Shown: positions 43,807-53,599, counted from the first letter of the stretch. The stretch is DNA of 64,000 bases from Mycolicibacterium chitae (GCF_900637205.1 NZ_LR134355.1:1736001-1800000); one strand, 5' to 3'. Notes: generated by a model from the letters alone, not told the origin. A program made the numbers and translations.

Positions 43807-44826
43807 TTACGAACGGCCGCGCAACCGCTCCAGCACATCGTCGACCTCGTCGGCGGTGGTCGCCCACGAGCACACGAACCGGAACACCGGCGTCAGCGCG
43901 TCCGGCTGATGCACCGCGTAGTCCGAGAGGCGGTCGCGCGCAGCGTCATCCAGGTACACGAACACCTCGTTGGCCTCCGTCGGCGCCGCCAGCCGAAAAC
44001 CCAGAGCGGTCACCCCCGCACTCAACCGCGCGGCCATCGCGTTCGCGTGCGCGGCCACCTGTAACCACAGGTCGTCGGTCAGCATCGCCTCGAACTGCGC
44101 GGCCACGAAGCGCTGCTTGCTGGCCAGCTGCCCGATCTGCTTCTGCACGAACCGGATTCCGTCGAACAACTCGGGCCGGCGCACCAACACGGCGTCGCCG
44201 AACATCTGCCCGTTCTTGGTGCCGCCCACCGTGACGATGTCGGCGTCCCCGATCGCCTCGGCCGGTGTGACACCCAGGGCGGCCACGGCGTTGGCGATCC
44301 GGGATCCGTCGATGTGCACCAGCAGATCCGCCGCGTGGGCGCGGTCGATGAACTCCCGCAGCACCGGTGCAGTCCACACCCGGCCGTTCTCGGTGGACTG
44401 CGTGATGGTGACGATCCTCGGTTGCGAATGGTGCACATCGCCGCGGCGGGCCACGCGACGTTCGAGTTCGCCCGCGTCGATGATCCCGTCGTCGCTGGGC
44501 AGCCGGGTGAGCTGGGCCCCGGAGATCCGGACCGGCCCACCGGCCTCGTCGAGCAGCGCATGCGCGACGTCGCTGCACAGGATCTCGTGCCAGGGCCGCA
44601 CCGCCGCGCTGAGCGCGATCACGTTGGCCGCGGTGCCGGTGAACGCGAACACCACCTCGGCCTCGGGGCTGGCGAACACCGTACGCAGCTGCGCGGTGGC
44701 GCGCTCGGTGAACGGATCCCGGCCGTAGGAGCCGACGGCCCCGTCGTTGGCCCGGATCAGCGCCTCGAGCACGGCCGGGTGCGTCGGGGCGGCGTTGTCG
44801 GAGGCGAAGGCGGCGGAGTGCTGCAC
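43807..44826 (-). CDS. Low-specificity L-threonine aldolase/beta-eliminating lyase family
   Basis: A 339-residue PLP enzyme of the threonine aldolase type, cleaving threonine or related beta-hydroxy amino acids to glycine and an aldehyde. The family start (FASDNAAPTHPAVLEAL), the helix GTAANVIALSA, the catalytic-region DGSRIANAVAALG and the PLP lysine in VTVGGTKNGQMFG (Lys204) are all present. It starts 3 nt after the TetR stop (44830), so it forms a TetR-aldolase operon. Related enzymes include D-specific and beta-tyrosine-type lyases, so substrate is not certain. Confidence 0.88.
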   Translation of the reverse strand: MQHSAAFASDNAAPTHPAVLEALIRANDGAVGSYGRDPFTERATAQLRTVFASPEAEVVFAFTGTAANVIALSAAVRPWHEILCSDVAHALLDEAGGPVRISGAQLTRLPSDDGIIDAGELERRVARRGDVHHSQPRIVTITQSTENGRVWTAPVLREFIDRAHAADLLVHIDGSRIANAVAALGVTPAEAIGDADIVTVGGTKNGQMFGDAVLVRRPELFDGIRFVQKQIGQLASKQRFVAAQFEAMLTDDLWLQVAAHANAMAARLSAGVTALGFRLAAPTEANEVFVYLDDAARDRLSDYAVHQPDALTPVFRFVCSWATTADEVDDVLERLRGRS

Positions 44827-44829
44827 CGC

Positions 44830-45441
44830 TCAGACCGTCTCGGGCAGCCGGGCGCCGGTCGCCAACTCGGCGTACTGGCGCATCAGCCGCAGCGCGGTGG
44901 ACCGGTCCAGCGCGGGGTCGCGCGCCACGATGCGGTACCCCAGGTAGTCCTCCATCGACATCAGGGTCATCGCCACGTCGTCGGCCGACGAGCTCATCAC
45001 GAACGCCCCCGCCTCGGCCCCGGCGCGCAGCAGATCGGCGTAGAGCCCGACCTGCCGGTGATAGATGCCCTGGACATCGGCGCGCTGATCGAGCTCGAAG
45101 CCGGCGGCCAGCACGGCCCGCCAGATCGCCCGCCATTCGGCGTCCTCCGGCCCGGTGGGCAGCCCCGCGGCGATGGTCAATGCCAGCTGGGCCGCGGGTT
45201 CGGCCGTGCGGTCGATGACCCGGCGTCGATCGTCGTAGAAGCGCGCGTCGGAGCGCAGCGCGAGCTCGGAGAGCAGCTCGGCCATGTCCTTGAAGTAGTA
45301 GCGCACCGCGTTGGCGGTCAGCCCGAGCTCGGCGGCGACGTCGGCGATCCGGAGATTCGCCACGTCGTTGCGCTCGATCAAAGCGATTGTCGCGTCCAGA
45401 ATTTCGCTGCGACGTTCGACCTGACGGTTTGGGCGTGCCAC
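44830..45441 (-). CDS. TetR-family transcriptional regulator
   Basis: A 203-residue TetR repressor starting at GTG 45441 (MARPNRQVERRSEIL); the longer upstream reading has no family similarity. The helix-turn-helix (NLRIADVAAELGLTANAVRYYFKDMAELL) is clear and the C-terminal ligand domain contains RAVLAAGFELDQRAD. It diverges from the DmpA-like aminopeptidase and permease genes, and a 17-bp dyad lies just upstream of the latter (45546-45562). It probably represses both directions, including the downstream threonine aldolase. Ligand unknown. Confidence 0.88.
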   Translation of the reverse strand: MARPNRQVERRSEILDATIALIERNDVANLRIADVAAELGLTANAVRYYFKDMAELLSELALRSDARFYDDRRRVIDRTAEPAAQLALTIAAGLPTGPEDAEWRAIWRAVLAAGFELDQRADVQGIYHRQVGLYADLLRAGAEAGAFVMSSSADDVAMTLMSMEDYLGYRIVARDPALDRSTALRLMRQYAELATGARLPETV

Positions 45442-45545
45442 GCGTGTGTTCTCCCAGCTCGGTAGGGGGTTGACGGGTTCGACGTTACCGGCCCGTCGGG
45501 CAGTTTTCCGATTTCCCTTGTGTAATCGTCGCGGAGGGTCCATTG

Positions 45546-45562
45546 TTTTCCGTTAAGGAAAA
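45546..45562. promoter_or_regulatory. Dyad operator upstream of the DmpA-like gene
   Basis: TTTTCC (45546-45551), GTTAA and GGAAAA (45557-45562) form an inverted repeat with exact 6-bp arms, 20 nt upstream of the ATG at 45583 and before its GGGAG. The symmetry and position suit the divergent TetR regulator, but binding is inferred. Confidence 0.6.
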
Positions 45563-45582
45563 AAACATTCCGGGAGCACAGC

Positions 45583-46689
45583 ATGCGGACCAGGGATCTC
45601 GGCATCGTCATCGGGGAACACCCGACGGGGCCGAACAACGCCATCACCGACGTCGCGGGGGTGCGCGTCGGGCACACCACCCTCGACGACGCCGGCCCAC
45701 CGCACGTCCACACCGGCGTCACCGTCGTCGTCCCGCACGACGACATCTGGACCCAACCGGTGTTCGCCGGCGCCCACCGCCTCAACGGCAGCGGCGAGAT
45801 GACCGGCCTGCAGTGGATCCAGGAATCGGGCGAGTTGACCTCCGCGATCGGGATCACCAACACCCACAGTGCCGGCGTCGTCCGCGACGCGCTGGTCGCC
45901 GCCCAGGTGTCCGCCCGCGGTGAGGGCGTCTACTGGTCGCTGCCGGTGGTGGGGGAGACCTACGACGGGCTGCTCAGCGACATCAACGGCTTTCACGTGC
46001 GCCCCGACCACGTCGAGGCCGCCCTGGGCGCCGCGACCGACGGGCCGGTGGCCGAGGGCAACGTCGGCGGCGGCACCGGCATGATCTGCCATGGCTTCAA
46101 GGGCGGCATCGGCACCGCGTCGCGGGTCACCGACACCGCCGCCGGGCGCTACACGGTCGGCGCCCTGGTGCAGGCCAACCACGGCCGACGGGAACGGTTG
46201 CGGATCAACGGAATTCCGGTGGGCGAGCGTATCGGCGCCGCCGTCGTCCCGGAGCCCCAACTGCCCACGCACTACGAGCCCGGCTCGGGATCGATCATCG
46301 TCCTCGTCGCCACCGACGCCCCGCTGCTGCCGCACCAGTGCACCCGGCTGGCGCAGCGCGCCGCGCTGGCGGTGGCCCGCGTCGGCGGCAGCGGCGAGCA
46401 GTACAGCGGCGATCTGATGCTGGCGTTCTCGACGGGCAACCGCGGCATCCCGTCCTACAGCTGGGACGAGAACACCGCGGTCCCCGACCCCGAGGTGCCG
46501 GTGCGGATGGTCGCCCCGCAGCTGATGACCCGGCTGTTCGACCTGACCATCGAGGCCACCGAGGAGGCGATCGTCAACGCGATGGTCGCCGCGGACACCA
46601 TGACCGGGCGCAACGGCCTGACCGTCCACGCCCTCGACCACGACCTGCTTCGCCAAGCCCTCGCCACCGAAACCCGGGAGTCCCGATGA
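45583..46689 (+). CDS. P1-family (DmpA-like) aminopeptidase
   Basis: A 368-residue enzyme of the P1/DmpA family: self-cleaving N-terminal-nucleophile aminopeptidases that release L- and D-amino acids or beta-amino acids from peptides and amides. The family block NVGGGTGMICHGFKGGIGTASR (about 165-185) is followed by the autocleavage site GS at Gly236-Ser237, after which IIVLVATDAPLLPHQ forms the beta-chain N-terminus. The ATG at 45583 has GGGAG 6 nt upstream. It overlaps the following permease gene by 4 nt. Together they suggest import and hydrolysis of amides or beta-peptides. Confidence 0.9.
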   Translation: MRTRDLGIVIGEHPTGPNNAITDVAGVRVGHTTLDDAGPPHVHTGVTVVVPHDDIWTQPVFAGAHRLNGSGEMTGLQWIQESGELTSAIGITNTHSAGVVRDALVAAQVSARGEGVYWSLPVVGETYDGLLSDINGFHVRPDHVEAALGAATDGPVAEGNVGGGTGMICHGFKGGIGTASRVTDTAAGRYTVGALVQANHGRRERLRINGIPVGERIGAAVVPEPQLPTHYEPGSGSIIVLVATDAPLLPHQCTRLAQRAALAVARVGGSGEQYSGDLMLAFSTGNRGIPSYSWDENTAVPDPEVPVRMVAPQLMTRLFDLTIEATEEAIVNAMVAADTMTGRNGLTVHALDHDLLRQALATETRESR

Positions 46690-48113
46690 CCGACGCCACC
46701 GTCGCCTCCGAAAAGCCGCGCCTGCACGGCAAACTCGGTCCCATCGCCATCGTCTTCATGGTGGTCGCCGCAGCCGCGCCGCTGACGGTCATCGGCGGCA
46801 ACATGCCGCTGGCCATGGGCCTGGGCAACGGCGCCGGGGCTCCGGTCGGCTTTGCCCTCGCCGCACTCGTGCTGCTGCTGTTCAGCGTCGGGTTCGTGAC
46901 CATGACGCCGCACGTGCCCGAGGCCGGCGCGTTCTACTCCTATGTCACCGTCGGCCTCGGCGACCGGCTCGGCAAGGGCATCGCGGTGGTCGCGCTGATC
47001 GCCTACACCGCAATCCAGGTCGGCATCTACGGCTACATCGGCTGGGCCATCGACGACACCGTGAAGTTCTACGGCGGCCCGCAGATCCCCTGGCCTGTCT
47101 ACTCGTTCGCGGTCCTGGCCATCGTCGCCGTGCTGGGCTACCGGCACATCGGGCTCAGCGCCAAGGTGCTCGGCGTGGCCCTGGTCCTCGAGATCGGCAT
47201 CGTCGCGGTGCTCGATCTGGTGATCGTGGCCGACCCCGGCCCGGCGGGGGTGACGTTCGCGTCGTTCACCCCGGAGGTCGTGGCCAGCGGCGCGCTGGGC
47301 ATCGCGGTGCTGTTCGCGCTGACCGGTTTCATCGGCTTCGAGGCCACCGCGGTGTTCCGCGACGAGGCCCGCGACCCGCAGCGCACCATCCCGCGCGCCA
47401 CCTACGCCGCGGTGCTGATCATCGGCGCGTTCTACGCCATCACCTGCTGGGCGTTCGTGGTGGCCATCGGTCCCGACAACGTGGCCGCGGTGGCCCAGCA
47501 GACCCTCGACGGCAACGCCAACATGCTGCTGGACACCACCAACGACACCCTCGGCCGGCTCGGGCGCGACGTGGTCAACGTGTTGCTGCTGACCAGCCTG
47601 TTCGCCTGCGTGCTGTCGTTCCACAACGTGATCGCCCGCTACCAGTTCGTGCTGGGTGGAAAGGGTCTGCTGCCGCGCCGCCTCGGCGAGGTGCACCCCG
47701 GGCACCAGTCGCCGGCGTTCTCGTCGGTGGTGCAGACGGTGACCGCCACGGTGATCGTGGCGATCTTCGCCGTCCTCGGCATCGACCCGCTGGTGGGGGT
47801 TTTCGGGTCGATGGCCGGGGTGGCGACCGTCGGCATGGTGCTGATGATGCTCACCACGACCACCGCCGTGCTGGTGTTCTTCCTGCGCAACCCCGAGGCG
47901 GCCGGCGGGCGCCTCTGGCAGACCCGCATCGTGCCGGTGGCCGCCCTGCTGGGGTTGCTGACCAGCCTGTGGCTGGTGCTGTCCAACTTCACCCTGGTCA
48001 CCGGCGGCAGTGCCGGGCTCAGCGCGGTGCTGGCCGCCATCCCGTTCACCGGGCTGGTGCTCGGCGCACTGCTCTGGAAGCCCGGCCAGGCCGTCAACCC
48101 ACCGACGTCGTGA
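46686..48113 (+). CDS. APC-family amino-acid permease
   Basis: A 475-residue APC-superfamily permease with about 12 helices: the first is GPIAIVFMVVAAAAPLTVIGG, with helix 6 LGIAVLFALTGFIGFEATAVF and FRDEARDPQRTIPRAT after it as family landmarks. It overlaps the aminopeptidase gene by 4 nt (ATGA) and is therefore coupled. Its 3' end overlaps the convergent hyuB by 20 nt. It presumably imports the peptide- or amino-acid-like substrate of the aminopeptidase or of HyuAB. Confidence 0.9.
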   Translation: MTDATVASEKPRLHGKLGPIAIVFMVVAAAAPLTVIGGNMPLAMGLGNGAGAPVGFALAALVLLLFSVGFVTMTPHVPEAGAFYSYVTVGLGDRLGKGIAVVALIAYTAIQVGIYGYIGWAIDDTVKFYGGPQIPWPVYSFAVLAIVAVLGYRHIGLSAKVLGVALVLEIGIVAVLDLVIVADPGPAGVTFASFTPEVVASGALGIAVLFALTGFIGFEATAVFRDEARDPQRTIPRATYAAVLIIGAFYAITCWAFVVAIGPDNVAAVAQQTLDGNANMLLDTTNDTLGRLGRDVVNVLLLTSLFACVLSFHNVIARYQFVLGGKGLLPRRLGEVHPGHQSPAFSSVVQTVTATVIVAIFAVLGIDPLVGVFGSMAGVATVGMVLMMLTTTTAVLVFFLRNPEAAGGRLWQTRIVPVAALLGLLTSLWLVLSNFTLVTGGSAGLSAVLAAIPFTGLVLGALLWKPGQAVNPPTS

Positions 48114-50193
48114 GTTCGAGGTCGAACAGCGGGGCGTCGTCGGCCGCGCGGACCTCGACCGTCAGCAGCGCACCGCAGCCAGGGCAGGCGTAGCCCTCGG
48201 CCCGCAGCCCGGGGTGCAGCCGGATCTTGGGGCCCAGCTCCTCGGCGCTCAGCGCGCCGCGGCAGGCGTAGTCCTTCCAGTTGTGCTCGGCCGGCGCGAT
48301 CGGCTGACCGCAGTCGCAGGCGTAGCCCTGCCCGGTCAGCATCAGACGATCACCCACCGGCCGCGCGTCGGTCATCGAGACCGGCTGGGCGGCACACTGT
48401 TTGGCCTGCGGCCAGTCCCGGCGCGCCGCCCGCATCTGGTCCCGGTGCGCCGCGGTGCCCGCCTCGTCGAGTGCCCCGTCGCGCAGTTGCACGCCGAAGT
48501 GCCGCTGTGCCGCGGCCGCCGAGATGCGTCCGGCCCGCACATCGGCGAGCACGCCCTCGGCATCGGCATCGAGGGGATCGCCCCAGCCGCCACCCCCGTG
48601 GAAGCTCCAGTCGACGACGTCGCCGGCGGCCAGGCTGACCTCACCGGGTGAGCCGGTGTAGGTGATCTGTTCGCCGGAGGCGCGGGTGATGTTGACGTGG
48701 TGGGTGGAGCCCGGCATGCCGCCGTGCAGCCCGGAGGTCGACGGCATGGACATGCTGTGCCCGGCCAGCACGCCGTGCATGCGCTCGGTGTCGTGCAGGG
48801 TGAACGTGGAACTGGTGGATACGCCGCCGTGGTGGCGGCCGGCGCCGCCGCCGTCGGTGTTGGCGCCGCGGCGCAGGTAGAGCAGCGGGAACACCGACTC
48901 CTCGCCCTCGACGTTGTTGAACTGCGCGGTGAGGATCTCGTGCGGACCGCGGTAGTCGACGCCGTTGGCGGCCGCGGTGGCCCCGCCGCCGCCGGCCAGT
49001 ACCTCGGTCAGCGCACCGCCGAACGGTTCGCCGTACTGGTTCTGCCCGGCGATGTGGAAGATCATCACCGCCCCGGTGCTGCCGGCCATCGCCTCGGCGC
49101 GGACCGCCTCGTCGGCGCCGGCCAGCTTCGCCAGCGCGTTGCCGGCGGTGTTTTGCACCATGGTGGCCGCCCCGACGGTGGCCGCCCCGCACGGCGCCGG
49201 GTGCGCTGCGTTGACGATTGAGCCCTCGGGGGCGTGCACCTCGATGGCGCGCATGACGCCGCTGTTCCACGGGATGTCGTAGCCCAGCACCGGCAACACG
49301 GAGGCGAACACGCCGCCGCGCAGCCCGGACATCGTGCAGTTGAAGAAGCCGGGCAGCTGCGGTGCGGTCTGCCCGTAGTCGAACACCAAACGGTCGTCGA
49401 CCTTGCGCAGCTCCACCTCGACCCGGGACAGCCCGGACTGGTGGCCGTCGTGGTCGAAATAGCCGCGGGCGCGGGCGATCCCGTCGGGCAGCGCGGCCAG
49501 CCGCGCCCGCACCTGGGCCTCGGAGCGGTCCAGCATGGTGGACATCACCGAGGTCACCACCTCGACGCCGTAGCGCTCGACGAGCCGCAGCAATCCGTTG
49601 CGGGCGTGGGTGTTCGCCGCGATCATCGCCTTGAGGTCCAGGCCCAGGTTGGCCGGCAGCCGCGAGGCCGCCAGGATCAGGTTCCACAGGTCGTGACGGG
49701 TCTTGCCGGCCTCGACCAGTTTGGTGGGCGGCAGGATCAGGCCCTCTTGGTAGATCTCCGTGGCAGCCGGGGACCAGCTCGAGGCGGTCATACCGCCGAT
49801 GTCGAGCACGTGCGCGCAGGTGCCGACCCAGCCGATGCGCACCCCGTCGTGGAAGACGGGTTCGAGCATGGTCACGTCGGGCATGTGCAGCGCACCCTTG
49901 TAGGGGTCGTTGGTGATGAACACGTCGCCCTCGTTGATGCCGATGGTGTCGGTGCAGTCGGCGATGATGTGGTTCACCACCGTCTCCATGGACCCGGAGT
50001 GAAAGAGGTTGTGCGGCCCCATGGTGACGACGTCCCCGTCGGCCAGGTAGATCCCGGTGTTGCAGTCGTTGGCCTCGGTCACCAGCGGCGAGCCGGAGAC
50101 GTTCTTGAGCACCGCGGACTGCTGGGCGACGATGGCGGTGAGCCGGTTGCGGACCACCTCGTAGGTGACGAGGTCAACGTCGGTGATGGTCAT
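48094..50193 (-). CDS. hyuB: Hydantoinase/oxoprolinase subunit B with C-terminal zinc-ribbon-like extension
   Basis: A 699-residue HyuB-family subunit. The core (TYEVVRNRLTAIVAQQSAVL; NDPYKGALHMPDVTML; GLRGGVFASVLPVLGYDIPWNSGVMRAIEV; GGMPGSTHHVNITRASGEQ) ends near residue 590 in SFHGGGGWGDPL. An extra region of about 100 residues follows, holding cysteine pairs in GYACDCGQPIAP and GYACPGCGALL, with a Cys/His-like NWKDYACRG. This resembles the zinc-binding gamma subunit of acetone/acetophenone carboxylases fused onto HyuB. Start ATG 50193 lies 1 nt after the hyuA stop. With HyuA it forms an ATP-dependent amidohydrolase or carboxylase. Confidence 0.9.
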   Translation of the reverse strand: MTITDVDLVTYEVVRNRLTAIVAQQSAVLKNVSGSPLVTEANDCNTGIYLADGDVVTMGPHNLFHSGSMETVVNHIIADCTDTIGINEGDVFITNDPYKGALHMPDVTMLEPVFHDGVRIGWVGTCAHVLDIGGMTASSWSPAATEIYQEGLILPPTKLVEAGKTRHDLWNLILAASRLPANLGLDLKAMIAANTHARNGLLRLVERYGVEVVTSVMSTMLDRSEAQVRARLAALPDGIARARGYFDHDGHQSGLSRVEVELRKVDDRLVFDYGQTAPQLPGFFNCTMSGLRGGVFASVLPVLGYDIPWNSGVMRAIEVHAPEGSIVNAAHPAPCGAATVGAATMVQNTAGNALAKLAGADEAVRAEAMAGSTGAVMIFHIAGQNQYGEPFGGALTEVLAGGGGATAAANGVDYRGPHEILTAQFNNVEGEESVFPLLYLRRGANTDGGGAGRHHGGVSTSSTFTLHDTERMHGVLAGHSMSMPSTSGLHGGMPGSTHHVNITRASGEQITYTGSPGEVSLAAGDVVDWSFHGGGGWGDPLDADAEGVLADVRAGRISAAAAQRHFGVQLRDGALDEAGTAAHRDQMRAARRDWPQAKQCAAQPVSMTDARPVGDRLMLTGQGYACDCGQPIAPAEHNWKDYACRGALSAEELGPKIRLHPGLRAEGYACPGCGALLTVEVRAADDAPLFDLELTTSVG

Positions 50194-50194
50194 A

Positions 50195-52312
50195 TCAGCT
50201 GTCCTTCTCGGTGGTGATGACGGTGTTCTGCAGGTCATCGATGACGGCGGTCTGGCGGGGCCCGACGAAGATCGTGGTGCCCGGGTGTTCGATGATGGCG
50301 GGACCGGCGATGCGGTCGCCGGGGCCCAGGTCGGTGCCGCGGGCGACGTCGGCGATGGCCATGCCGAGTTGCGGTCCCAGGTAGACCGGGCGCGCGGTCG
50401 ACATCGGTACATGCGCACCGCCGGCGCTGATCACCCGCGAGGTCCGCGGCTTGTCGATCTCGCCCTTGCCGTGCACGCGCAGCGAGACGATCTCCACGCC
50501 GGCGCCCAGGAACAGTGCCTCCCGGCCGTACAGTTCGACGAACTGGGTCTCGAAGGCGGCCAGCATGCGGCCCAGCGTGCCGGCGTCCAGCGGCCCGGGC
50601 TCCAGCGGTACCGGCAGGCTCTTGCTCTGCATCCGGAACCGCACATCCACGAAGCGCTGCAGCACGATTCGGTCGCTGACCGCGCCGGCCTCCAGCAGTT
50701 CCTTGGTGGTCTCGGCCTCGAGGTTCTCGAAGTGCCGACTCAGTCGTTCGGCGTCGAAGACCTCCGCGGCGCCCGTCCAGCTGACCGAGTGCATCGGGTC
50801 GGAGATCTCGGCGGAGACGTGCAGGTCGCTGGTGCCGGCGCCGTACGCTGAGTGCACGGTGGCGGTGGCGGGCACGATGATCGACTGCGCGCCGAGTTCG
50901 GCGCCGAACCGGTGGCAGTGCGAGCCACCGGCGCCGCCGTAGGCCATCACCACGAAGTCACGCGGGTCGTGGCCGTGGCCGACGGTCAGGGTGTCGAGCA
51001 GGTCGGCCATCCGGTGGTCGGCGATGGCCTTGATCCCGGCGGCGGCCTCCTCGATCGAAATGCCCAGGGGCGCGGCGATCTTGTCGTGCATGGCGCGCGC
51101 GGCGCCCTCTTTGTCGAGGGCGAAGCTGCCACCGAGGAAGAACTCCGGGTCGATGATGCCGAGGACGACGTCGGCGTCGGTGACGGTGGGCTCGGTTCCG
51201 CCGCGGCCGTAGCAGACCGGGCCGGGCACGGAGCCGGCGCTGGTGGGTCCGACGACCAACCGGCCGTCGACCACGCGGGCGATCGACCCGCCGCCGGCGC
51301 CGATCGCGGTGATCTCCACCGCCGGCTTGAGCACCTGGTATCCGTTGACCTGCTGGCGCGGTGCGACGACGGGTTCGTAGTCGAGGATCATCCCGACGTC
51401 GAAGGACGTACCGCCCATGTCGGTGGTCAACACGTTGGGGGTGCCAATCTGGCGGGCCAGCTGGGCGCTGGCCAGCACACCGCCGGCCGGGCCCGAGGTC
51501 AGGATGGACACCGGGGTGTCACCGCAGCGCTCCGGGGTGATGACGCCGCCGCCGGAGTCGAGGATGCGCAGCGAACCGTTGAGCCCCCGATCCCGCAGGG
51601 AGCCATTGAGTTTGGTCATGTAGCCGCGCACGGCGGGCCCCAGGTAGGCGTTGAGCGCGGTGGTCGCGGTGCGCTCGTACTCGCCGAGCACCGGGGCCAG
51701 GTCGCTGGAGACAGTGAGGTAGATGTCGGGGGCCAGCTCGCGGATGATCGCCGCGACGCGCTGCTCGTGGCGGTCCTCGCGGAACGACCACAGCAGCGAG
51801 ACGGCGATGGCCTCGACGCCCTCGTCGAGCAGGGCCCGCACCTGGGTGCGGACGTCGTCCTCGTCGAGCGGGGTGATGATGGCGCCGCGGTAGTCGATGC
51901 GTTCGGTGACCTCGCGGATCAGGTGGCGTTCGACGACGGGTTCGGCCTGGCGCCGTTGCCAGTCGCGGCTGATCTCGTGCATCTCCCGGCCCACCCAGTG
52001 GCCGGTGCCGCGCTGCATCAGCACGATGTCGCGGAAGCCCTTGGTGGTGATGATGCCGGTTTTGACGCCCTTGCGTTCGATCAGCGCGTTGGTGGCCACG
52101 GTGGTGCCCAGACCGAAATAGTCGACCTGCGACAGGATTTCGCCGGGCTGCAGGCCGAGTTCCTGTTCGGCCAGGGCCAGGGCGTTGTTGACGCCCTCGG
52201 ACGGGTCGTGCGGGGTGGTGGGGGTTTTCAGCAACCGGGCGGTGCCGGTGTCGTCGAGCAGGACGGCGTCGGTGAACGTACCGCCGATGTCGATGCCTAC
52301 GAAGTACGCCAT
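50195..52312 (-). CDS. hyuA: Hydantoinase/oxoprolinase subunit A
   Basis: A 705-residue HyuA-family protein with the ASKHA ATPase fold. The phosphate motif FVGIDIGGTFTDAVL opens the chain; DSGGGVITPERCGDTPVSILTSGPAGGV and TTDMGGTSFDVGMI, then VMAYGGAGGSHCHRFGAELG, are diagnostic. HyuA activates the substrate with ATP while HyuB carries the second active site. The pair hydrolyses hydantoins, N-methylhydantoin or 5-oxoproline in different family branches; the acetone carboxylase branch carboxylates ketones. It follows an MFS gene by 24 nt and precedes hyuB by 1 nt, forming an MFS-hyuA-hyuB operon. Confidence 0.93.
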   Translation of the reverse strand: MAYFVGIDIGGTFTDAVLLDDTGTARLLKTPTTPHDPSEGVNNALALAEQELGLQPGEILSQVDYFGLGTTVATNALIERKGVKTGIITTKGFRDIVLMQRGTGHWVGREMHEISRDWQRRQAEPVVERHLIREVTERIDYRGAIITPLDEDDVRTQVRALLDEGVEAIAVSLLWSFREDRHEQRVAAIIRELAPDIYLTVSSDLAPVLGEYERTATTALNAYLGPAVRGYMTKLNGSLRDRGLNGSLRILDSGGGVITPERCGDTPVSILTSGPAGGVLASAQLARQIGTPNVLTTDMGGTSFDVGMILDYEPVVAPRQQVNGYQVLKPAVEITAIGAGGGSIARVVDGRLVVGPTSAGSVPGPVCYGRGGTEPTVTDADVVLGIIDPEFFLGGSFALDKEGAARAMHDKIAAPLGISIEEAAAGIKAIADHRMADLLDTLTVGHGHDPRDFVVMAYGGAGGSHCHRFGAELGAQSIIVPATATVHSAYGAGTSDLHVSAEISDPMHSVSWTGAAEVFDAERLSRHFENLEAETTKELLEAGAVSDRIVLQRFVDVRFRMQSKSLPVPLEPGPLDAGTLGRMLAAFETQFVELYGREALFLGAGVEIVSLRVHGKGEIDKPRTSRVISAGGAHVPMSTARPVYLGPQLGMAIADVARGTDLGPGDRIAGPAIIEHPGTTIFVGPRQTAVIDDLQNTVITTEKDS

Positions 52313-52336
52313 CGGTGAACCTCTTTCTGGGTGGCG

Positions 52337-53599
52337 TTAGGAAGTGGTGACGAGTTGCGGGGTGGGTGAAGAGGTTTTGCGATTGCGGGTCAGGGCGATG
52401 ATCGCGGTCGCCGCCAGGGCCGCGGCGGTCAGCATCACGATGCCCATGGGGACGGCGCTGGCGTCGCCGGCGAGCCCGACCAGCGGGGTGGCGGCCGCAC
52501 CGAGGGTGTACTGCAGGAAACCCAGTACCGCCGAGCCGGTTCCGGCGGCGGCGCGGACCTGCTCGAGGGCCAGCGTGGTGGCGTTGGAGAAGGTGAACCC
52601 GACGGTGCCCATGAACGCGGCCATCAGTGCGATGGTGGACCACAGGGGCACGCCGGCGACGGTGACGTTGATCAGCTGCAGGGCGGTGACGACCACCATG
52701 GCGCTGACGCCGCCGATCAGCAACGTGCGCGGGTGCACCGAGCGCACCAGCCGGGCCGAGAGCATGCCGGCGGTGGCGACGGCCAGCGCGCAGGCCCCGA
52801 AGACCAGGGAGTACTCGCGGGGGGAGAAGCCCAGGATGTTCTGTAGGACGAACGGCGAGGCCGCGATGTAGGCGAACATCGCCGTGGACGCGAAGCCCAG
52901 GGCCAGGGTGTAGCCGAGGTAGCGGCGGTTGCTCAGCACGGCGCGCATGCCGCCGGCCAGCGAGGCCAGGCCGCCGGGGCGGCGGCGCTCGACCGGCAGC
53001 GATTCGGCGGCGAAGAACGCCGCGCCGACGAGCATCAGCAGGTTCATCGCGGCCAGCACGGCGAAGACGGTGCGCCAGCCCCAGCCGGCGACGATGAAGC
53101 CGCCGAGCACGGGCGCGGTGATCGGTGCGAGCACGCCGATGACCATCATGGCCGCGAACAGTCGCGCCGCCGCGGCGCCCTGGGCGCGGTCGGCGATGAT
53201 GGCGCGGGCGATGACCACGCCGGCGGCCCCGGCGAAGCCCTGGACGAAGCGCAGCCCGATCAGCACCTGGATCGAGGGGGCGACGATGCAGAGCACGCTG
53301 GCGATCAGGCAGGCGAAGGTGCCGATGAGCAGTGGTCTGCGACGGCCGAACTGGTCGGAGAGCGGCCCGATGAGCAGTTGGCCGAGGGCCAGGCCGATCA
53401 GGAACGACGTCAGGGTCAGCTGGATCGTCGAGGCCGAGGTGTTGAACTCGGTCGCCATGTCCGGGAACGCCGAGAGGTACATGTCGATCGAGAACGGGGT
53501 CACCGCCGAGAGCAGCGCAAGGACGGCGATGAGCATTGCCGACGGCGCGGGAGCGGGGGTCGGCGCGGTTCGAGAGGCCGCCGTGGTTCGAGAGGTCAT
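52337..53599 (-). CDS. MFS transporter, Bcr/CflA type
   Basis: A 420-residue 12-helix MFS transporter of the Bcr/CflA drug-export subgroup. The first helix (MLIAVLALLSAVTPFSIDMYLSAFPDMA) and the family motif GQLLIGPLSDQFGRRRPLLIG (motif A) are clear. ATG 53599 (MTSRTTAASRTAP) is chosen over an upstream frame reaching 53830 that runs into the MarR gene region. It is the first gene of an operon with hyuA and hyuB, divergent from MarR. It might export a toxic product or import the HyuAB substrate; direction cannot be deduced. Confidence 0.88.
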   Translation of the reverse strand: MTSRTTAASRTAPTPAPAPSAMLIAVLALLSAVTPFSIDMYLSAFPDMATEFNTSASTIQLTLTSFLIGLALGQLLIGPLSDQFGRRRPLLIGTFACLIASVLCIVAPSIQVLIGLRFVQGFAGAAGVVIARAIIADRAQGAAAARLFAAMMVIGVLAPITAPVLGGFIVAGWGWRTVFAVLAAMNLLMLVGAAFFAAESLPVERRRPGGLASLAGGMRAVLSNRRYLGYTLALGFASTAMFAYIAASPFVLQNILGFSPREYSLVFGACALAVATAGMLSARLVRSVHPRTLLIGGVSAMVVVTALQLINVTVAGVPLWSTIALMAAFMGTVGFTFSNATTLALEQVRAAAGTGSAVLGFLQYTLGAAATPLVGLAGDASAVPMGIVMLTAAALAATAIIALTRNRKTSSPTPQLVTTS

